In this document: in pieces, positions 34,723 through 42,984 of the stretch | Position numbering within the stretch: the stretch's first letter is position 1 | How the letters are laid out: each line of letters begins with the position of its first letter | NCBI RefSeq assembly: GCF_037027445.1 | Contig: NZ_JBANDL010000002.1 | Span: 1,736,001 to 1,800,000, forward strand | DNA length: 64,000 bases | Direction: 5' to 3' | Source: Lysobacter firmicutimachus | Lineage (GTDB): Bacteria > Pseudomonadota > Gammaproteobacteria > Xanthomonadales > Xanthomonadaceae | Notes under the pieces: model-generated | The model's input: only the letters and a program-made list of their open reading frames with translations | What the model was told of the DNA's origin: nothing | The model's database searches: none | Translations under genes and position numbers: made by a program

Positions 34723-36482
34723 CAGAAAATCTCCACAATGGATTTGCTGCGCGGGCTGTCGCCGCCCAGCGGTTCATGGTCAAGCGCATGCATCACGGCC
34801 CACGCCAAATCGGCGTGCCCAATGTCATCGCTACGGCTTGCTTCAAAGGTGGCTTGCCGGCCGCTCGCGGTCATGGTCTTGCGGATCGCCATAAAGGCCT
34901 GCGCCAAGTCCGACCACGAAGCATCGAATTCCAGACGCCCGCTGCCGATCACGTCCTTAGCCTTTAAGACCATGCGGGTCTTGGTTTCCACCGAGTACGT
35001 GATATTTCGCGCGGCTGGGAAAAACTCGCGCACCAGCGGGTAAACGCCCGCACCGACGCCGGTTGCATCGATGCCGATATACGTCACGTTGTACTGCTGC
35101 GTAATTTTTCGGATGCGGTCGGCCTGCACCTTGAAATCCATGCCGCGCCACTGATGCTTTTCCAGCACGCGGAATTTGCCGCCGGGCACGGAGGGCGGCG
35201 CCACTACAACTAGGCCGGCGCTGTCGCCGGACAAGGCGGGGTCATAGCCGATCCAGACCTCGCGATAGCCGAACGGCCGCATCGCAAATTGCTTGAAGTC
35301 TTCCCAGACTTCCCAGGTGTCGACGAAGCACCGCTGCAACTCGGCAAGCGGGAACACCGACGCCGTGTCGTCGGCGAACTCGCACATAAGCAGGTTGGCC
35401 CATTCTTCCGGGCTCTTTTCCTTGCGCAGCGCTTCCAAGTCGAACAGGTTGCAGCCCAGGCGGGCCGCATCCATTACCGTGACGATCTGGCGCCAATGCC
35501 CATCTGCACAGTGGAAACCGTTTTGCAGCGTGTCGTGCGACACGTCCAGTTTGATGCGCTGATCGCGCGGCCTTCCCTTGTTGAACTGTTCGCCGGTCCA
35601 GAACGCATACGCTTCATGCGTGACGCTCGACGGCGTGGAAAAGTACGTCTGCCGCCACTGCTTATGCAGCGCCATGCCGGCCGCGACCTTTTGCAGTGCC
35701 GTGAATTGGAACGTCCAGAAGTATTCGTCAAAGTACAGGTTGCCGTGATAGCTCTGCGCGGTACGCATGTTGGTGCCGAGGAAATACAGCGTCGCGCCGT
35801 TGGGCAGCACGATCGGATCGCCCGACAGGTCTACATCGGCGGACTGCGCAAACTCGATGATGTACTGGCGGAAGACGTGCGCTTGTTTCTTGCTGGCCGA
35901 CAGGAAGATTTGATTGCGGCCGGTCTCTAGCGCGTCTACCAGCGCTTCGCGAGCGAAATAGTACGTCGCGCCGATCTGGCGGGACTTCAGAATGTTGCGG
36001 ATGCGTTCGGTCAATCCGGCCTTGCGCCATGCGCGTTGATAACCGAACAACTGCTGATCGAACGTGCGAAGCAATTGCACTTTCTGATCGTCCGAGAACG
36101 CATTGCGTACCGGCTTGCGCTTGGGCTTGGCATTGCGCCGCTCGATGTTCGGGTTCAAGTCGCCTTCGTGGCCGCCCGGCTCGCCGTAGCGGCGCACGCG
36201 TGCCAATCGCTCTATCTGTCGGCCGAGTAGGTCAATTTCCTTGTAATCGCCGCCCGTTTTGACTTCCTTCAGGACAAGTTGCGTTAAGCGCGCCTCAATC
36301 GAGGATTCGACGCGGGCAATCGGCGGCGCATCGTCCCAGGCGTCTCGGGTTTTCCAGCTTTCAACCGTCGTGCGCTTGAGCCCAAGGCTCTTGGCGATAT
36401 CGGTCACGCGCCAGCCTTGCCAATAGAGCGCGCGAGCGCTTCGGCGCTGATCGATGTGCGGTGCGGGTGCAAGAGAGAGCAT
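34722..36482 (-). CDS. P: Terminase large (ATPase) subunit (P2 gpP-like)
   Basis: 586 residues from ATG 36482. An N-terminal helix-turn-helix (ALYWQGWRVTDIAKSLGLKRTTVESWKTR) is typical of gpP. The packaging ATPase has its Walker A-like motif LKSRQIGATYYFA (166-173) and Walker B NLYFDEYFW (251-256). The C-terminal nuclease-fold domain shows IGYDPALSGDSAGLVVV and YIGIDATGVGAGVYPLV. Drives DNA translocation into the prohead with gpM. The gene starts about 57 bases from the centre of the operator at 36531. Confidence 0.95.
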   Translation of the reverse strand: MLSLAPAPHIDQRRSARALYWQGWRVTDIAKSLGLKRTTVESWKTRDAWDDAPPIARVESSIEARLTQLVLKEVKTGGDYKEIDLLGRQIERLARVRRYGEPGGHEGDLNPNIERRNAKPKRKPVRNAFSDDQKVQLLRTFDQQLFGYQRAWRKAGLTERIRNILKSRQIGATYYFAREALVDALETGRNQIFLSASKKQAHVFRQYIIEFAQSADVDLSGDPIVLPNGATLYFLGTNMRTAQSYHGNLYFDEYFWTFQFTALQKVAAGMALHKQWRQTYFSTPSSVTHEAYAFWTGEQFNKGRPRDQRIKLDVSHDTLQNGFHCADGHWRQIVTVMDAARLGCNLFDLEALRKEKSPEEWANLLMCEFADDTASVFPLAELQRCFVDTWEVWEDFKQFAMRPFGYREVWIGYDPALSGDSAGLVVVAPPSVPGGKFRVLEKHQWRGMDFKVQADRIRKITQQYNVTYIGIDATGVGAGVYPLVREFFPAARNITYSVETKTRMVLKAKDVIGSGRLEFDASWSDLAQAFMAIRKTMTASGRQATFEASRSDDIGHADLAWAVMHALDHEPLGGDSPRSKSIVEIF

Positions 36483-36530
36483 GCGCAAAAGCTAAGTCGC
36501 GCGCGCGTGTGGGCTGCATTCTTGCGAACG

Positions 36531-36547
36531 GTGTAAGCGCGTTACAC
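36531..36547. promoter_or_regulatory. Putative Ogr operator, divergent P / O promoters
   Basis: GTGTAA-GCGCG-TTACAC, a perfect 6-bp inverted repeat with a 5-bp spacer. Lies between the divergent terminase and scaffold genes, where P2 has promoters PP and PO. The same motif recurs at 50331 and, with one mismatch, at 46357. P2 Ogr is known to bind a TGT...ACA dyad upstream of late promoters. Confidence 0.7.
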
Positions 36548-36623
36548 AACGCGCATGCGTTGGACATAGTGCGCGTGCCGCCGACCATGAATCCATCGAA
36601 AGCAAATTCGTTCGGGGTCATTC

Positions 36624-37436
36624 GTGGCAGGCAAGAGCAAGTTTTTTCGCGTCGCAGTCGAGGGCAAGACCTGCGATAAGCGCACCATCGAACGGTCATG
36701 GCTGCTGGACGCCGCGGCGACCTATGACCGCAGCAAGTACGCCGCGCGTATCTGGCTGGAACACATCCGAGGCGCGGCGCCGGAATCGCCGTTCGGCGCG
36801 TATGGCGACGTGCTGGCACTGAAGACCGATACCGTCGTGATCGACGGCGAACAACGGTTGGCGCTGTTCGCGCAGGTTGCGCCGTCCGCTTCGTTGGTCG
36901 CGCTCAACAAACGCGGTCGCGGGCTGTACTCGTCTGTTGAGATTGATCCCGACTTCGCCGAGTCCGGCCGCGCCTATCTCGTGGGCCTTGGCGTGACCGA
37001 CAGCCCTGCAAGCCTGGGCACCGAAGCGCTGTCGTTTTCCGCTGCGAATCCCGATACCGCCCTGAGCCGTCGAAAGCTCAACGCGGCCAACATCTTCACC
37101 GTCGCCGAGCCTATCGAATTGTCGTTTGACGACACCGACGAACCGTCGTCGCAGGGCGAATCGCTGTTCAACAAAGTGCGCTCGCTGCTGGGTCGCCGCG
37201 CCGCGAACGACGATGCGCGCTTTACCGACGTGAATCGCGCGGTCGAGACGGTGGCCCAGGCCGCCGCCGATACCGACCGCATCGCAACGGCCGCCCGTGA
37301 CGCCCTGGCGCAGTTGCGGACCGAGACCGAAACCCAGTTCGCCGAACTGCGCGGCCTGCTGGACAGCACGCCGAACGGTGCCCCTGCGCGCCCGGTCGCC
37401 ATCGGCGGCGGCGGTGGCGATCTGACTGACTGCTGA
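36624..37436 (+). CDS. O: Capsid scaffolding protein / protease (P2 gpO-like)
   Basis: 270 residues starting at GTG 36624. gpO directs prohead assembly and cleaves itself and the capsid protein. The N-terminal serine-protease part shows KFFRVAVEGKTCDKRTIERSWL, AARIWLEHIRG, GAYGDVLALKT, RLALFAQVAPSASLVALNKRGRGLYSSVEIDP and AYLVGLGVTDSPASLGTEAL, where H (LEHIRG) and S (YSSVEI) likely belong to the catalytic set. A C-terminal coiled coil (VETVAQAAADTDRIATAARDAL) is the scaffold. First gene of the plus-strand head operon. Confidence 0.93.
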   Translation: MAGKSKFFRVAVEGKTCDKRTIERSWLLDAAATYDRSKYAARIWLEHIRGAAPESPFGAYGDVLALKTDTVVIDGEQRLALFAQVAPSASLVALNKRGRGLYSSVEIDPDFAESGRAYLVGLGVTDSPASLGTEALSFSAANPDTALSRRKLNAANIFTVAEPIELSFDDTDEPSSQGESLFNKVRSLLGRRAANDDARFTDVNRAVETVAQAAADTDRIATAARDALAQLRTETETQFAELRGLLDSTPNGAPARPVAIGGGGGDLTDC

Positions 37437-37488
37437 TCGGGACCGCACGACCGCACGCCCCTACGTCAACCCAAATAAGCGGAACCCC

Positions 37489-38496
37489 ATGCTCTGCAAT
37501 ACCCGACTGCGATTCGACCAGTACATTTCCCAGGTGGCGAAGCTCAACAACACCGGCGACCCCTACAAGAGCTTCAACGTGTCTCCCAGCGTGCAACAGA
37601 AGATGGAAGCGCGCATGCAAGAAAGTTCTTCGTTCCTTAAGTCCATCAACGTCATGCCGGTGGACGAGATCAAGGGCGAAAAGATCGGTCTCGGCATCGG
37701 CGCGCCTGTCGCCAGTCGCACCGATACCAATCTGCGCACGCGCACGACCCGCGATCCGACTTCGATGGATATCGGCGGCTACGAATGCCAGAAGACCAAT
37801 TTCGATACCCATCTGAAGTACGCGAAGCTGGACGCCTGGGCGAAGTTCCCGAACTTTCAGGCGATGTGCCGCGATGCGGTGCTGACCCGCTGTGCGCTGG
37901 ACCGCATTTCTATCGGCTTCAACGGTACGCATGCCGCGCCGGATACCGACCTGGGCAAATTTCCGAACCTTGAGGACGTGAACAAGGGTTGGTTGCAGCA
38001 CTACCGCGACCAAGCGCCAGCCCGCGTGCTCAAGGAAGGCAAGACCCCGGGCAAGATCACTATCGGTGCGGGCGGCGATTTCGCCAATCTGGACGCCGCC
38101 GTCATGGATGTGGTGCATGGGCTGATCGATCCGTGGCACCAAAAGGCCGGCGGTCTCGTCGTGATCCTGGGCGCGGACTTGCTTCACCGTAAGTATTTCC
38201 CGTTGGTGAACACCAATCAGGCGCCGAGTGAACAGCTTTCGGCCGATATCGTGATGAGCCGGCAGGAAGTGGGCGGCAAGCCGGCGGCGCAGGTGCCGTT
38301 CATGCCCGATAACGCGATGTTTATCACCCCGCTTAAAAACCTGTCCATCTACTACCAAGAGAGCGCCCGCCGCCGCTATTTCAAGGACGTGCCGGAACGC
38401 GATTGCATCGAGAATTACGAATCGTCCAACGAGGCGTATGTGGTCGAGGATTTCGGCGCCGGCTGTCTGGTCGAAAACATCGAACTTGTGCGCTGA
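37489..38496 (+). CDS. N: Major capsid protein (P2 gpN-like)
   Basis: 335 residues, HK97-fold shell protein. Starts MLCNTRLRFDQYISQVAKLN, then the N-terminal region removed during maturation in P2, followed by GIGAPVASRTDTN, YECQKTNFDTHLKYAKLDAWAKFPNFQAMCRDAVLTRCALDRI, GFNGTHAA, VDMVHGLI-like VMDVVHGLIDPWH, LGADLLHRKYFPLVN, and a C-terminal NLSIYYQESARRRYFKDVPERDCIENYESSNEAYVVED typical of gpN. It follows O by 52 bases. Confidence 0.96.
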   Translation: MLCNTRLRFDQYISQVAKLNNTGDPYKSFNVSPSVQQKMEARMQESSSFLKSINVMPVDEIKGEKIGLGIGAPVASRTDTNLRTRTTRDPTSMDIGGYECQKTNFDTHLKYAKLDAWAKFPNFQAMCRDAVLTRCALDRISIGFNGTHAAPDTDLGKFPNLEDVNKGWLQHYRDQAPARVLKEGKTPGKITIGAGGDFANLDAAVMDVVHGLIDPWHQKAGGLVVILGADLLHRKYFPLVNTNQAPSEQLSADIVMSRQEVGGKPAAQVPFMPDNAMFITPLKNLSIYYQESARRRYFKDVPERDCIENYESSNEAYVVEDFGAGCLVENIELVR

Positions 38497-38499
38497 TCG

Positions 38500-39234
38500 A
38501 TGTCGCTCGCAAAAGCACACTTCCTGCGCGTGCGCGCCGCCGAGGCGTCCGCTTCGACGGCGCACGGCGAACCCATCGACGCGACCGCGTATGAGCTGAT
38601 GCTCATGCAGTTGGCCGAGCATCGGCGCCGGCTCAAAACCTTGCAGTCGGTTGAACGCAAGGTGGAGATGAAGCGTCGGATTCTGCCCGAGTACGCGCCG
38701 TGGATTGACGGCGTGTTGCAAGGCGGTCGCGGCGGACAGGACAAGGTGCTGATGACGGTCATGGTCTGGCATATGGACGCCGGCAACTACGGCGAAGCGT
38801 TGCGCATCGCGGACTATGCATTGCGGTTCGATCTTGCAATGCCCGACGACTACCAGCGCACGACCGCAACCGTCATCGGCGATGAAATCGCGGACGCGGC
38901 GTTGAATGAGCAGGGTGCCGGCATGGCGTTCGATCTGGACGTGTTGACCCAGGCCGAAGCATTGACCCGCGATGCGGACATGCCCGACGAAGTGCGGGCG
39001 AAGCTGCACAAGGCGCTTGGTATCGCGCACATGGCGCAGGCCGGCGACCCGCCGTATGCCGGCGCGGCGGTGGCCTGGGCCGAGTCCGCCCGCGAACACC
39101 TGCGTCGCGCTTTGAAATTGCACGACCGCGTCGGCGTCAAAAAAGAAATCGAGCGCTTGGACCGCGCATTGAAACCACCCCTTACCACGTCCGGGTCGCC
39201 GGGCGTTGCGAAGCGCCGCAAACGCCGTTCGTAA
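38500..39234 (+). CDS. M: Terminase small / endonuclease subunit (P2 gpM-like)
   Basis: 244 residues. Works with gpP to cut cos sites. Contains AYELMLMQLAEHRRRLKTLQSVERKVEMKRRILPEYAPWIDGVL, GGQDKVLMTVMVWHMDAGNYGEALRIADYAL and MPDDYQRTTATVIGDEIADAAL, the conserved M-family core, and a C-terminal helical extension with basic tail (KRRKRRS). It begins three bases after the capsid stop, so it is coupled. A strong hairpin follows. Confidence 0.93.
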   Translation: MSLAKAHFLRVRAAEASASTAHGEPIDATAYELMLMQLAEHRRRLKTLQSVERKVEMKRRILPEYAPWIDGVLQGGRGGQDKVLMTVMVWHMDAGNYGEALRIADYALRFDLAMPDDYQRTTATVIGDEIADAALNEQGAGMAFDLDVLTQAEALTRDADMPDEVRAKLHKALGIAHMAQAGDPPYAGAAVAWAESAREHLRRALKLHDRVGVKKEIERLDRALKPPLTTSGSPGVAKRRKRRS

Positions 39235-39271
39235 CGCCGGCCCCGGTCATCCCGAGTCGCCCACCCGCGCC

Positions 39272-39335
39272 ACGGCGGCGGGGCGGGAGCGCGGGTCTCT
39301 CTCCCCCTATCGCTCCCGCCCCCCACCGCCGTTTT
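39272..39335 (+). terminator. Long hairpin with T tract between M and L (attenuator or terminator)
   Basis: GGGGCGGGAGCG (39280-39291) pairs with CGCTCCCGCCCC (39311-39322), extended by ACGGCGG with CCGCCGT (39326-39332), then TTTT. It sits inside the head operon, so it may lower expression of downstream genes rather than end the transcript. Confidence 0.5.
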
Positions 39336-39348
39336 ACCTGGACCCGAT

Positions 39349-39822
39349 ATGAGCGCTTTTATCGCCGCCGCGCCCGCCAAGGCCGCGCCGGAATCCGACA
39401 CCCTGCAAAACGACGGCTGGTTTCCCGATCTGTCGTTGTCGTCGCTGCGGCTTGCTGGCCGCATCGATGGCACCGTGCCCACCGACCGCCTGCGCGAGCT
39501 GGCGAAGGATGCGGCCTTGACCGTCAACGCCCGTTTGCGCGAATTCCGCGCCGGTCACCAAGGCGCGGGATTCGCTTCGCTGCTGGCGGTGCCGTCCTCG
39601 CGCATCGACGGCGAATCGCGGCTGGCGGTGCTGTACCGCCGCGCCGTGGCGTGTTTGTTGAAAGCCGATGTGATCGAACGCTATCGCGACTTCGACAGCA
39701 CCGACAGCGGCCAGCGTCGCGCCGAGGATCAAGAGCCCGGCGCGGATACGTGGCGCCGCAATGCGTCCTGGGCCGTGAGCGATATCAACGGCCAGACGCG
39801 CACCGTCGTTGAGTTGATCTAG
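39349..39822 (+). CDS. L: Head completion protein (P2 gpL-like)
   Basis: 157 residues. gpL stabilises filled heads and joins the neck. Pattern: ESDTLQNDGWFPDLSLSSLRLAGRIDGTVPTDRLRELAKDAALTVNARL, then GAGFASLLAVPSSRIDGESRLAVLYRRAVACLLKADVIERYRDFDST and DTWRRNASWAVSDINGQTRTVVELI, all characteristic of gpL. The ATG lies 14 bases beyond the hairpin. Its last base is shared with the start of X. Confidence 0.94.
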   Translation: MSAFIAAAPAKAAPESDTLQNDGWFPDLSLSSLRLAGRIDGTVPTDRLRELAKDAALTVNARLREFRAGHQGAGFASLLAVPSSRIDGESRLAVLYRRAVACLLKADVIERYRDFDSTDSGQRRAEDQEPGADTWRRNASWAVSDINGQTRTVVELI

Positions 39823-40031
39823 TGCGCGTGTACGCCGTGCAGGGCGAAACCCTGGACGCGCTGTGTTGGCGCGTGCTCGGGCGCACGGCCGGCGTTGTAG
39901 AGGCCGCCTTGATCGCCAATCCCGGCCTCGCCGACCTGGGGCCGCTGCTGCCGCACGGAACCCCGGTGGATCTTCCTGACCCCGTAACCCGCGCCCCCGA
40001 CGCCCGCCCCCTTATCCAGCTTTGGGACTGA
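39822..40031 (+). CDS. X: Tail protein X (LysM-like)
   Basis: 69 residues, start GTG overlapping the TAG of L by one base. MRVYAVQGETLDALCWRVLGRTAGVVEAALIANPGLADLGPLLPHGTPVDLPD is the full tail protein X pattern, a small LysM-like domain needed for tail assembly in P2-like phages. Size and location right after L agree. Confidence 0.93.
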   Translation: MRVYAVQGETLDALCWRVLGRTAGVVEAALIANPGLADLGPLLPHGTPVDLPDPVTRAPDARPLIQLWD

Positions 40032-40039
40032 TTCGCCCT

Positions 40040-40438
40040 GTGACGACACCGACCGAACCCCTGCTGTCCATTCCCGTTCTGAGCGGCACCGCCGCCGCGT
40101 CCACGTCGGCCGGCGTCGTGGCCTGGGCCTCGCCGCTGACGCACGTCGGCGTGCCCGCTGCCGTGCTGTTCATGGCGTTTGCCGGGGTCGCCTGCGGCCT
40201 GCTGGTGAACCGGCCGGGCGGCACGCGCTGGCGTTTGTACGCGCTCGCGTTGGCCTATGCCGCCGTATCGGCCTGCGTCGCCATCGTCGTACCCAGCGTG
40301 CCCGGCCTGGGCTTCCTGCAACCCGTGGCGCCGGCCCTGGCGCTGCTGGTGGCGTTCTTCTCGCAATCGCTGATTCCCGTTGTGGGCGATGCGCTGGCCG
40401 AACGGATCAAGCGCGAAATCGGAGGCAAGCCGGAATGA
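40040..40438 (+). CDS. Holin-like membrane protein
   Basis: 132 residues from GTG 40040; TTG 40022 is an alternative. Three to four hydrophobic segments (STSAGVVAWASPLTH, VPAAVLFMAFAGVACGLL, LYALALAYAAVSACVAIVV, LGFLQPVAPALALLVAFFSQ) and a charged C-terminus (ERIKREIGGKPE). Position between X and the lysozyme is where P2-like phages carry holins or antiholins. It overlaps the next gene by four bases. Which of the two membrane proteins is holin and which antiholin is not clear. Confidence 0.75.
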   Translation: MTTPTEPLLSIPVLSGTAAASTSAGVVAWASPLTHVGVPAAVLFMAFAGVACGLLVNRPGGTRWRLYALALAYAAVSACVAIVVPSVPGLGFLQPVAPALALLVAFFSQSLIPVVGDALAERIKREIGGKPE

Positions 40439-40854
40439 CCTTCGCCGATTGGCTAACGGCCCTGGTCGCGCTGGTGACCGCGCTGGCGATGCTCAAGGAC
40501 ACGCCGACGCACGACGACGTGCGCGCCAACGTCCGCGCCATTGTGCGCGGCGCCTGGGCGACGTTTCGCGCCCGTGGCGTGCGCGCGATCGACGGCGCCG
40601 CATTGGGCGGATTGGCTCGCTACCTAGTGCGCCTGGTTGCGCTGGTCTGCGTCGTCGCTGGCGCGGGCGTGATCGTCCTGCAGCCCGTTCTAGGGGTGGC
40701 CCCCATCCACGACCACGAACGCGCCCTGCGCGCCGCGCTGTGCGTCCTGCTGGCGCTGCAAGTTCCGTGTCCGTGGTGGCGCTACATCGCCCACGGTCAC
40801 CCCCGTATTTCCCGTCCGTCGCTTCGGAGCAAACGCCGCAATGCTGTTCACTGA
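40435..40854 (+). CDS. Second lysis-cassette membrane protein (holin/antiholin candidate)
   Basis: 139 residues. N-terminal segment FADWLTALVALVTALAMLKDT, then a central hydrophobic stretch YLVRLVALVCVVAGAGVIVLQPVLGVA and a third (ALRAALCVLLALQVPCPWW), followed by a basic tail (HPRISRPSLRSKRRNAVH). It overlaps the holin-like gene at ATGA and the lysozyme gene at its 3' end, giving tight coupling in the lysis cassette. Confidence 0.7.
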   Translation: MTFADWLTALVALVTALAMLKDTPTHDDVRANVRAIVRGAWATFRARGVRAIDGAALGGLARYLVRLVALVCVVAGAGVIVLQPVLGVAPIHDHERALRAALCVLLALQVPCPWWRYIAHGHPRISRPSLRSKRRNAVH

Positions 40855-41482
40855 AACCCAACTGGCCGCCGCCGTGCAATGCCCGCACGCTCGCGCCGTG
40901 CGCTGGCACGAACCGCTTATGGCAGCCATGCACCGTCGCGCGATCACCACGCCGCGCCGCATTGCGCATTTCTTGGCCCAGGTCGGGCACGAAAGCGGCG
41001 GGCTGCTGCGCCTGGAAGAAAATCTGAACTACCCGGCTTCGCGTCTACTGGAAGTGTTCGAGGATTATTTCAGCCCGGCCACCGCGGCACAGTACGCAGG
41101 CCAGCCCGAGCGCATCGGCAACCGCGCGTATGCCAACCGCAACGGCAACGGCGACGAAGCCAGCGGCGACGGCTACCGCTTCCGGGGCCGCAGCCCCGTC
41201 CATCTGACCGGCCGCGACAATTACCGCTGGATCGGCGTTTTGATCGGTGTTCCGCTGGAAGCTGAGCCCGACCGCGCGGCCGGCGTCGAGGTCGGCGCCG
41301 AGATCGCGGCGGCGTATTGGACGGGGCGCGGCCTGAACCTGCTGGCGGACGGCAACGATGCGTTGGCCGTGAGCCGCAAGCTCAATCTCGGCCGGACCAA
41401 CACCACGCGCATTCCGAACGGCTGGACCGACCGCGCGGCGCGCACAAAAAACGCGCTGCGCGTGTTCGGGATCGGCGCGTGA
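40841..41482 (+). CDS. Endolysin, glycoside hydrolase family 19 (chitinase-like lysozyme)
   Basis: 213 residues. Degrades host peptidoglycan at lysis. GH19 features: AHFLAQVGHESGGLLRLEENLNY, with E51 and E60 as the likely catalytic pair, AYANRNGNGDEASGDGYRFRGRSPVHLTGRDNYRWIG, then ALAVSRKLNLG and NGWTDRAARTKNALRVFGI. No signal peptide, so release depends on the holins upstream. The start overlaps the previous gene by 14 bases. The gene stop overlaps the Rz start. Confidence 0.94.
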   Translation: MLFTETQLAAAVQCPHARAVRWHEPLMAAMHRRAITTPRRIAHFLAQVGHESGGLLRLEENLNYPASRLLEVFEDYFSPATAAQYAGQPERIGNRAYANRNGNGDEASGDGYRFRGRSPVHLTGRDNYRWIGVLIGVPLEAEPDRAAGVEVGAEIAAAYWTGRGLNLLADGNDALAVSRKLNLGRTNTTRIPNGWTDRAARTKNALRVFGIGA

Positions 41483-42003
41483 GCCCGTCGCTCGCCTGGG
41501 AGCTGGCGCGGCCTGTCGTCCGCGCGGTCGCGCTGCTGCTGATCCTGGCGGCGCTGATCGTCACGTATGCCGGAATGCAAACCGCCCGCGTGCATGCCGC
41601 CGAGGAACGCGCCGAGCGCGCCGACCGCGCCCGCGTCGCCGCCGAGGCGGCCCGCGATCTGGCCCGCGCCGAGGCACGCATCGAAGTGCGCTATGTGGAC
41701 CGCGTGCAAGTCGTGCGCGAAAACGCCCAAGTCATTACCCGTGAGATTCCCGTCTATGTCACTCCGACTGCTGATGCTGCTTGCGCTGTGCCTGTCGGCT
41801 TTGTGCGCCTGCACGACGCCGCTGCCACGAACCAACCCGCCGGCCCAGCCGCCGGAAACCCTGATGCGCCCGCCGAAGGTGTTGCGCTCTCTGATGTCGC
41901 CGCCGCTGTCGCCGACAACTACGCCGCCGCCCACGAAAACGCCGAACAAGTAACGGGCCTGCAGGAATACGTGCGCGCCCTGGTCGAGCACTGCACCCGA
42001 TGA
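41479..42003 (+). CDS. i-spanin (Rz / LysB-like)
   Basis: 174 residues from GTG 41479 (overlaps lysozyme TGA). A single N-terminal transmembrane helix (VVRAVALLLILAALIVTYAG) is followed by a long Ala/Arg/Glu coiled coil (VHAAEERAERADRARVAAEAARDLARAEARIEVRYVDRV), the hallmark of inner-membrane spanins. A second gene, Rz1, is nested in another frame at 41756-41953. Together they fuse inner and outer membranes in the final lysis step. The C-terminal part is constrained by the overlapping gene. Confidence 0.88.
   Translation: MSPSLAWELARPVVRAVALLLILAALIVTYAGMQTARVHAAEERAERADRARVAAEAARDLARAEARIEVRYVDRVQVVRENAQVITREIPVYVTPTADAACAVPVGFVRLHDAAATNQPAGPAAGNPDAPAEGVALSDVAAAVADNYAAAHENAEQVTGLQEYVRALVEHCTR
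41756..41953 (+). CDS. o-spanin lipoprotein (Rz1 / LysC-like), nested in Rz
   Basis: 65 residues read in a different frame inside the i-spanin gene. MSLRLLMLLALCLSALCACTT is a lipoprotein signal with lipobox ending at Cys19. The mature part is Pro/Thr-rich (TPLPRTNPPAQPPE, MSPPLSPTTTPPPTKTP), as in Rz1. Size, nesting and proline content match the P2 LysB/LysC arrangement closely. Confidence 0.85.
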   Translation: MSLRLLMLLALCLSALCACTTPLPRTNPPAQPPETLMRPPKVLRSLMSPPLSPTTTPPPTKTPNK

Positions 42004-42422
42004 ACAAGCCGGCGAGCCTGCGCGCGCATCTGGCGGCTGCAATGCCCGAGCTGGCGACCGATCCCGAACGCATGCTGGTGTTCGTGGAAGACGGCAGTCT
42101 GATTAGTACCGAACAGCCCAATGACTCGTTTGAACTGCGTTACCGGTTGTCGCTGGTGCTGGTTGATTTCGTCGGCGACGCGGCACGGCTGTTCCTGGCC
42201 GTGCTGCGTTGGGTGCGCATCAATCAACTGGACTTGATCGCGCATCCCGACCGCTGGGGCGAACTGGCGTTTGAGGTGGACGTGATCGACCACGAACGCG
42301 CGGACGTGCAAATTCGCCTGCCGCTGCGCGAGCGAATCGGCGTGACGGTGGACGCAAACGGCGCGGAACAGGTGACGCCGTGGCCTGAGCCGAAATTCGA
42401 CGTGACGGTTTGGGAGCCGTGA
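42000..42422 (+). CDS. R: Tail completion protein (P2 gpR-like)
   Basis: 140 residues. MNKPASLRAHLAAAMPELATDPERMLVFVEDGSL, then SFELRYRLSLVLVDFVGDAARLFLAVLRWVRINQLDL and a C-terminal FEVDVIDHERADVQIRLPLRERIGV and EPKFDVTVWEP match the R family. It overlaps the Rz stop (ATGA) and the S start. Needed to finish the tail before joining to the head. Confidence 0.92.
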   Translation: MNKPASLRAHLAAAMPELATDPERMLVFVEDGSLISTEQPNDSFELRYRLSLVLVDFVGDAARLFLAVLRWVRINQLDLIAHPDRWGELAFEVDVIDHERADVQIRLPLRERIGVTVDANGAEQVTPWPEPKFDVTVWEP

Positions 42423-42883
42423 GCGATCTTGAGGCGTTAGAGCAGTGGGCCGCGCCGCTGGTCGCGGCATTGTCCCCGGCGGCGCGGCGCGGCCTGCTGC
42501 GCGCCCTGGCGCTCGATCTTCGCCGCTCGCAACAACAGCGCATCGCACGACAGCAAAACCCCGATGGCAGCGCCTACACACCGCGCAGACGTTTGCACGA
42601 TGAGCGCGGCGGACGCATCCGCCGTCGCGCGATGTTCCAGCGCATCCGACAAGCCCGACACCTGAAAGCCACGGTGGAGGGCGGCGGGGTGCGCGTCGGC
42701 TACACCGGCCGTGTCGCCCGAATCGCCCGCGTTCACCAAGACGGCGGAATCGATGCCGTTCGCCCTGGCGGCGCCCTGGCGCGCTACGCCCGGCGCCAGC
42801 TACTCGGGTTCAGCCCCGCCGACCGCGACCGGCTCCGCGAACGGCTGGTGGCCCATCTAGCCGGCTGTACCGACGCAATTTAG
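42419..42883 (+). CDS. S: Tail completion / virion morphogenesis protein (P2 gpS-like)
   Basis: 154 residues from GTG 42419, overlapping the R stop. SDLEALEQWAAPLVAALSPAARRGLLRALALDLRRSQQQRIARQQNPDGSAYTPRR is the conserved N-terminal half of gpS; AMFQRIRQARHLKATV and VGYTGRVARIARVHQDGG follow, then ARRQLLGFSPADRDRLRERLVAHL. It ends the R-S pair; the accessory slot starts right after. Confidence 0.92.
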   Translation: MSDLEALEQWAAPLVAALSPAARRGLLRALALDLRRSQQQRIARQQNPDGSAYTPRRRLHDERGGRIRRRAMFQRIRQARHLKATVEGGGVRVGYTGRVARIARVHQDGGIDAVRPGGALARYARRQLLGFSPADRDRLRERLVAHLAGCTDAI

Positions 42884-42984
42884 CGACACACCGCACAGTT
42901 TCCCGGAGAAAGCGTGACCCGCGCCGCCGACGCCCTAGCGGGGCGCCGGATATTCTCGCGACGTGAGACAGGGGCCGGGTGAAC

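Noticed and set aside
41317..41478. Upstream extension of the i-spanin frame through the lysozyme gene
   Set aside because: The transmembrane helix and coupled GTG at 41479 define the start; the upstream part is a shadow of the lysozyme.
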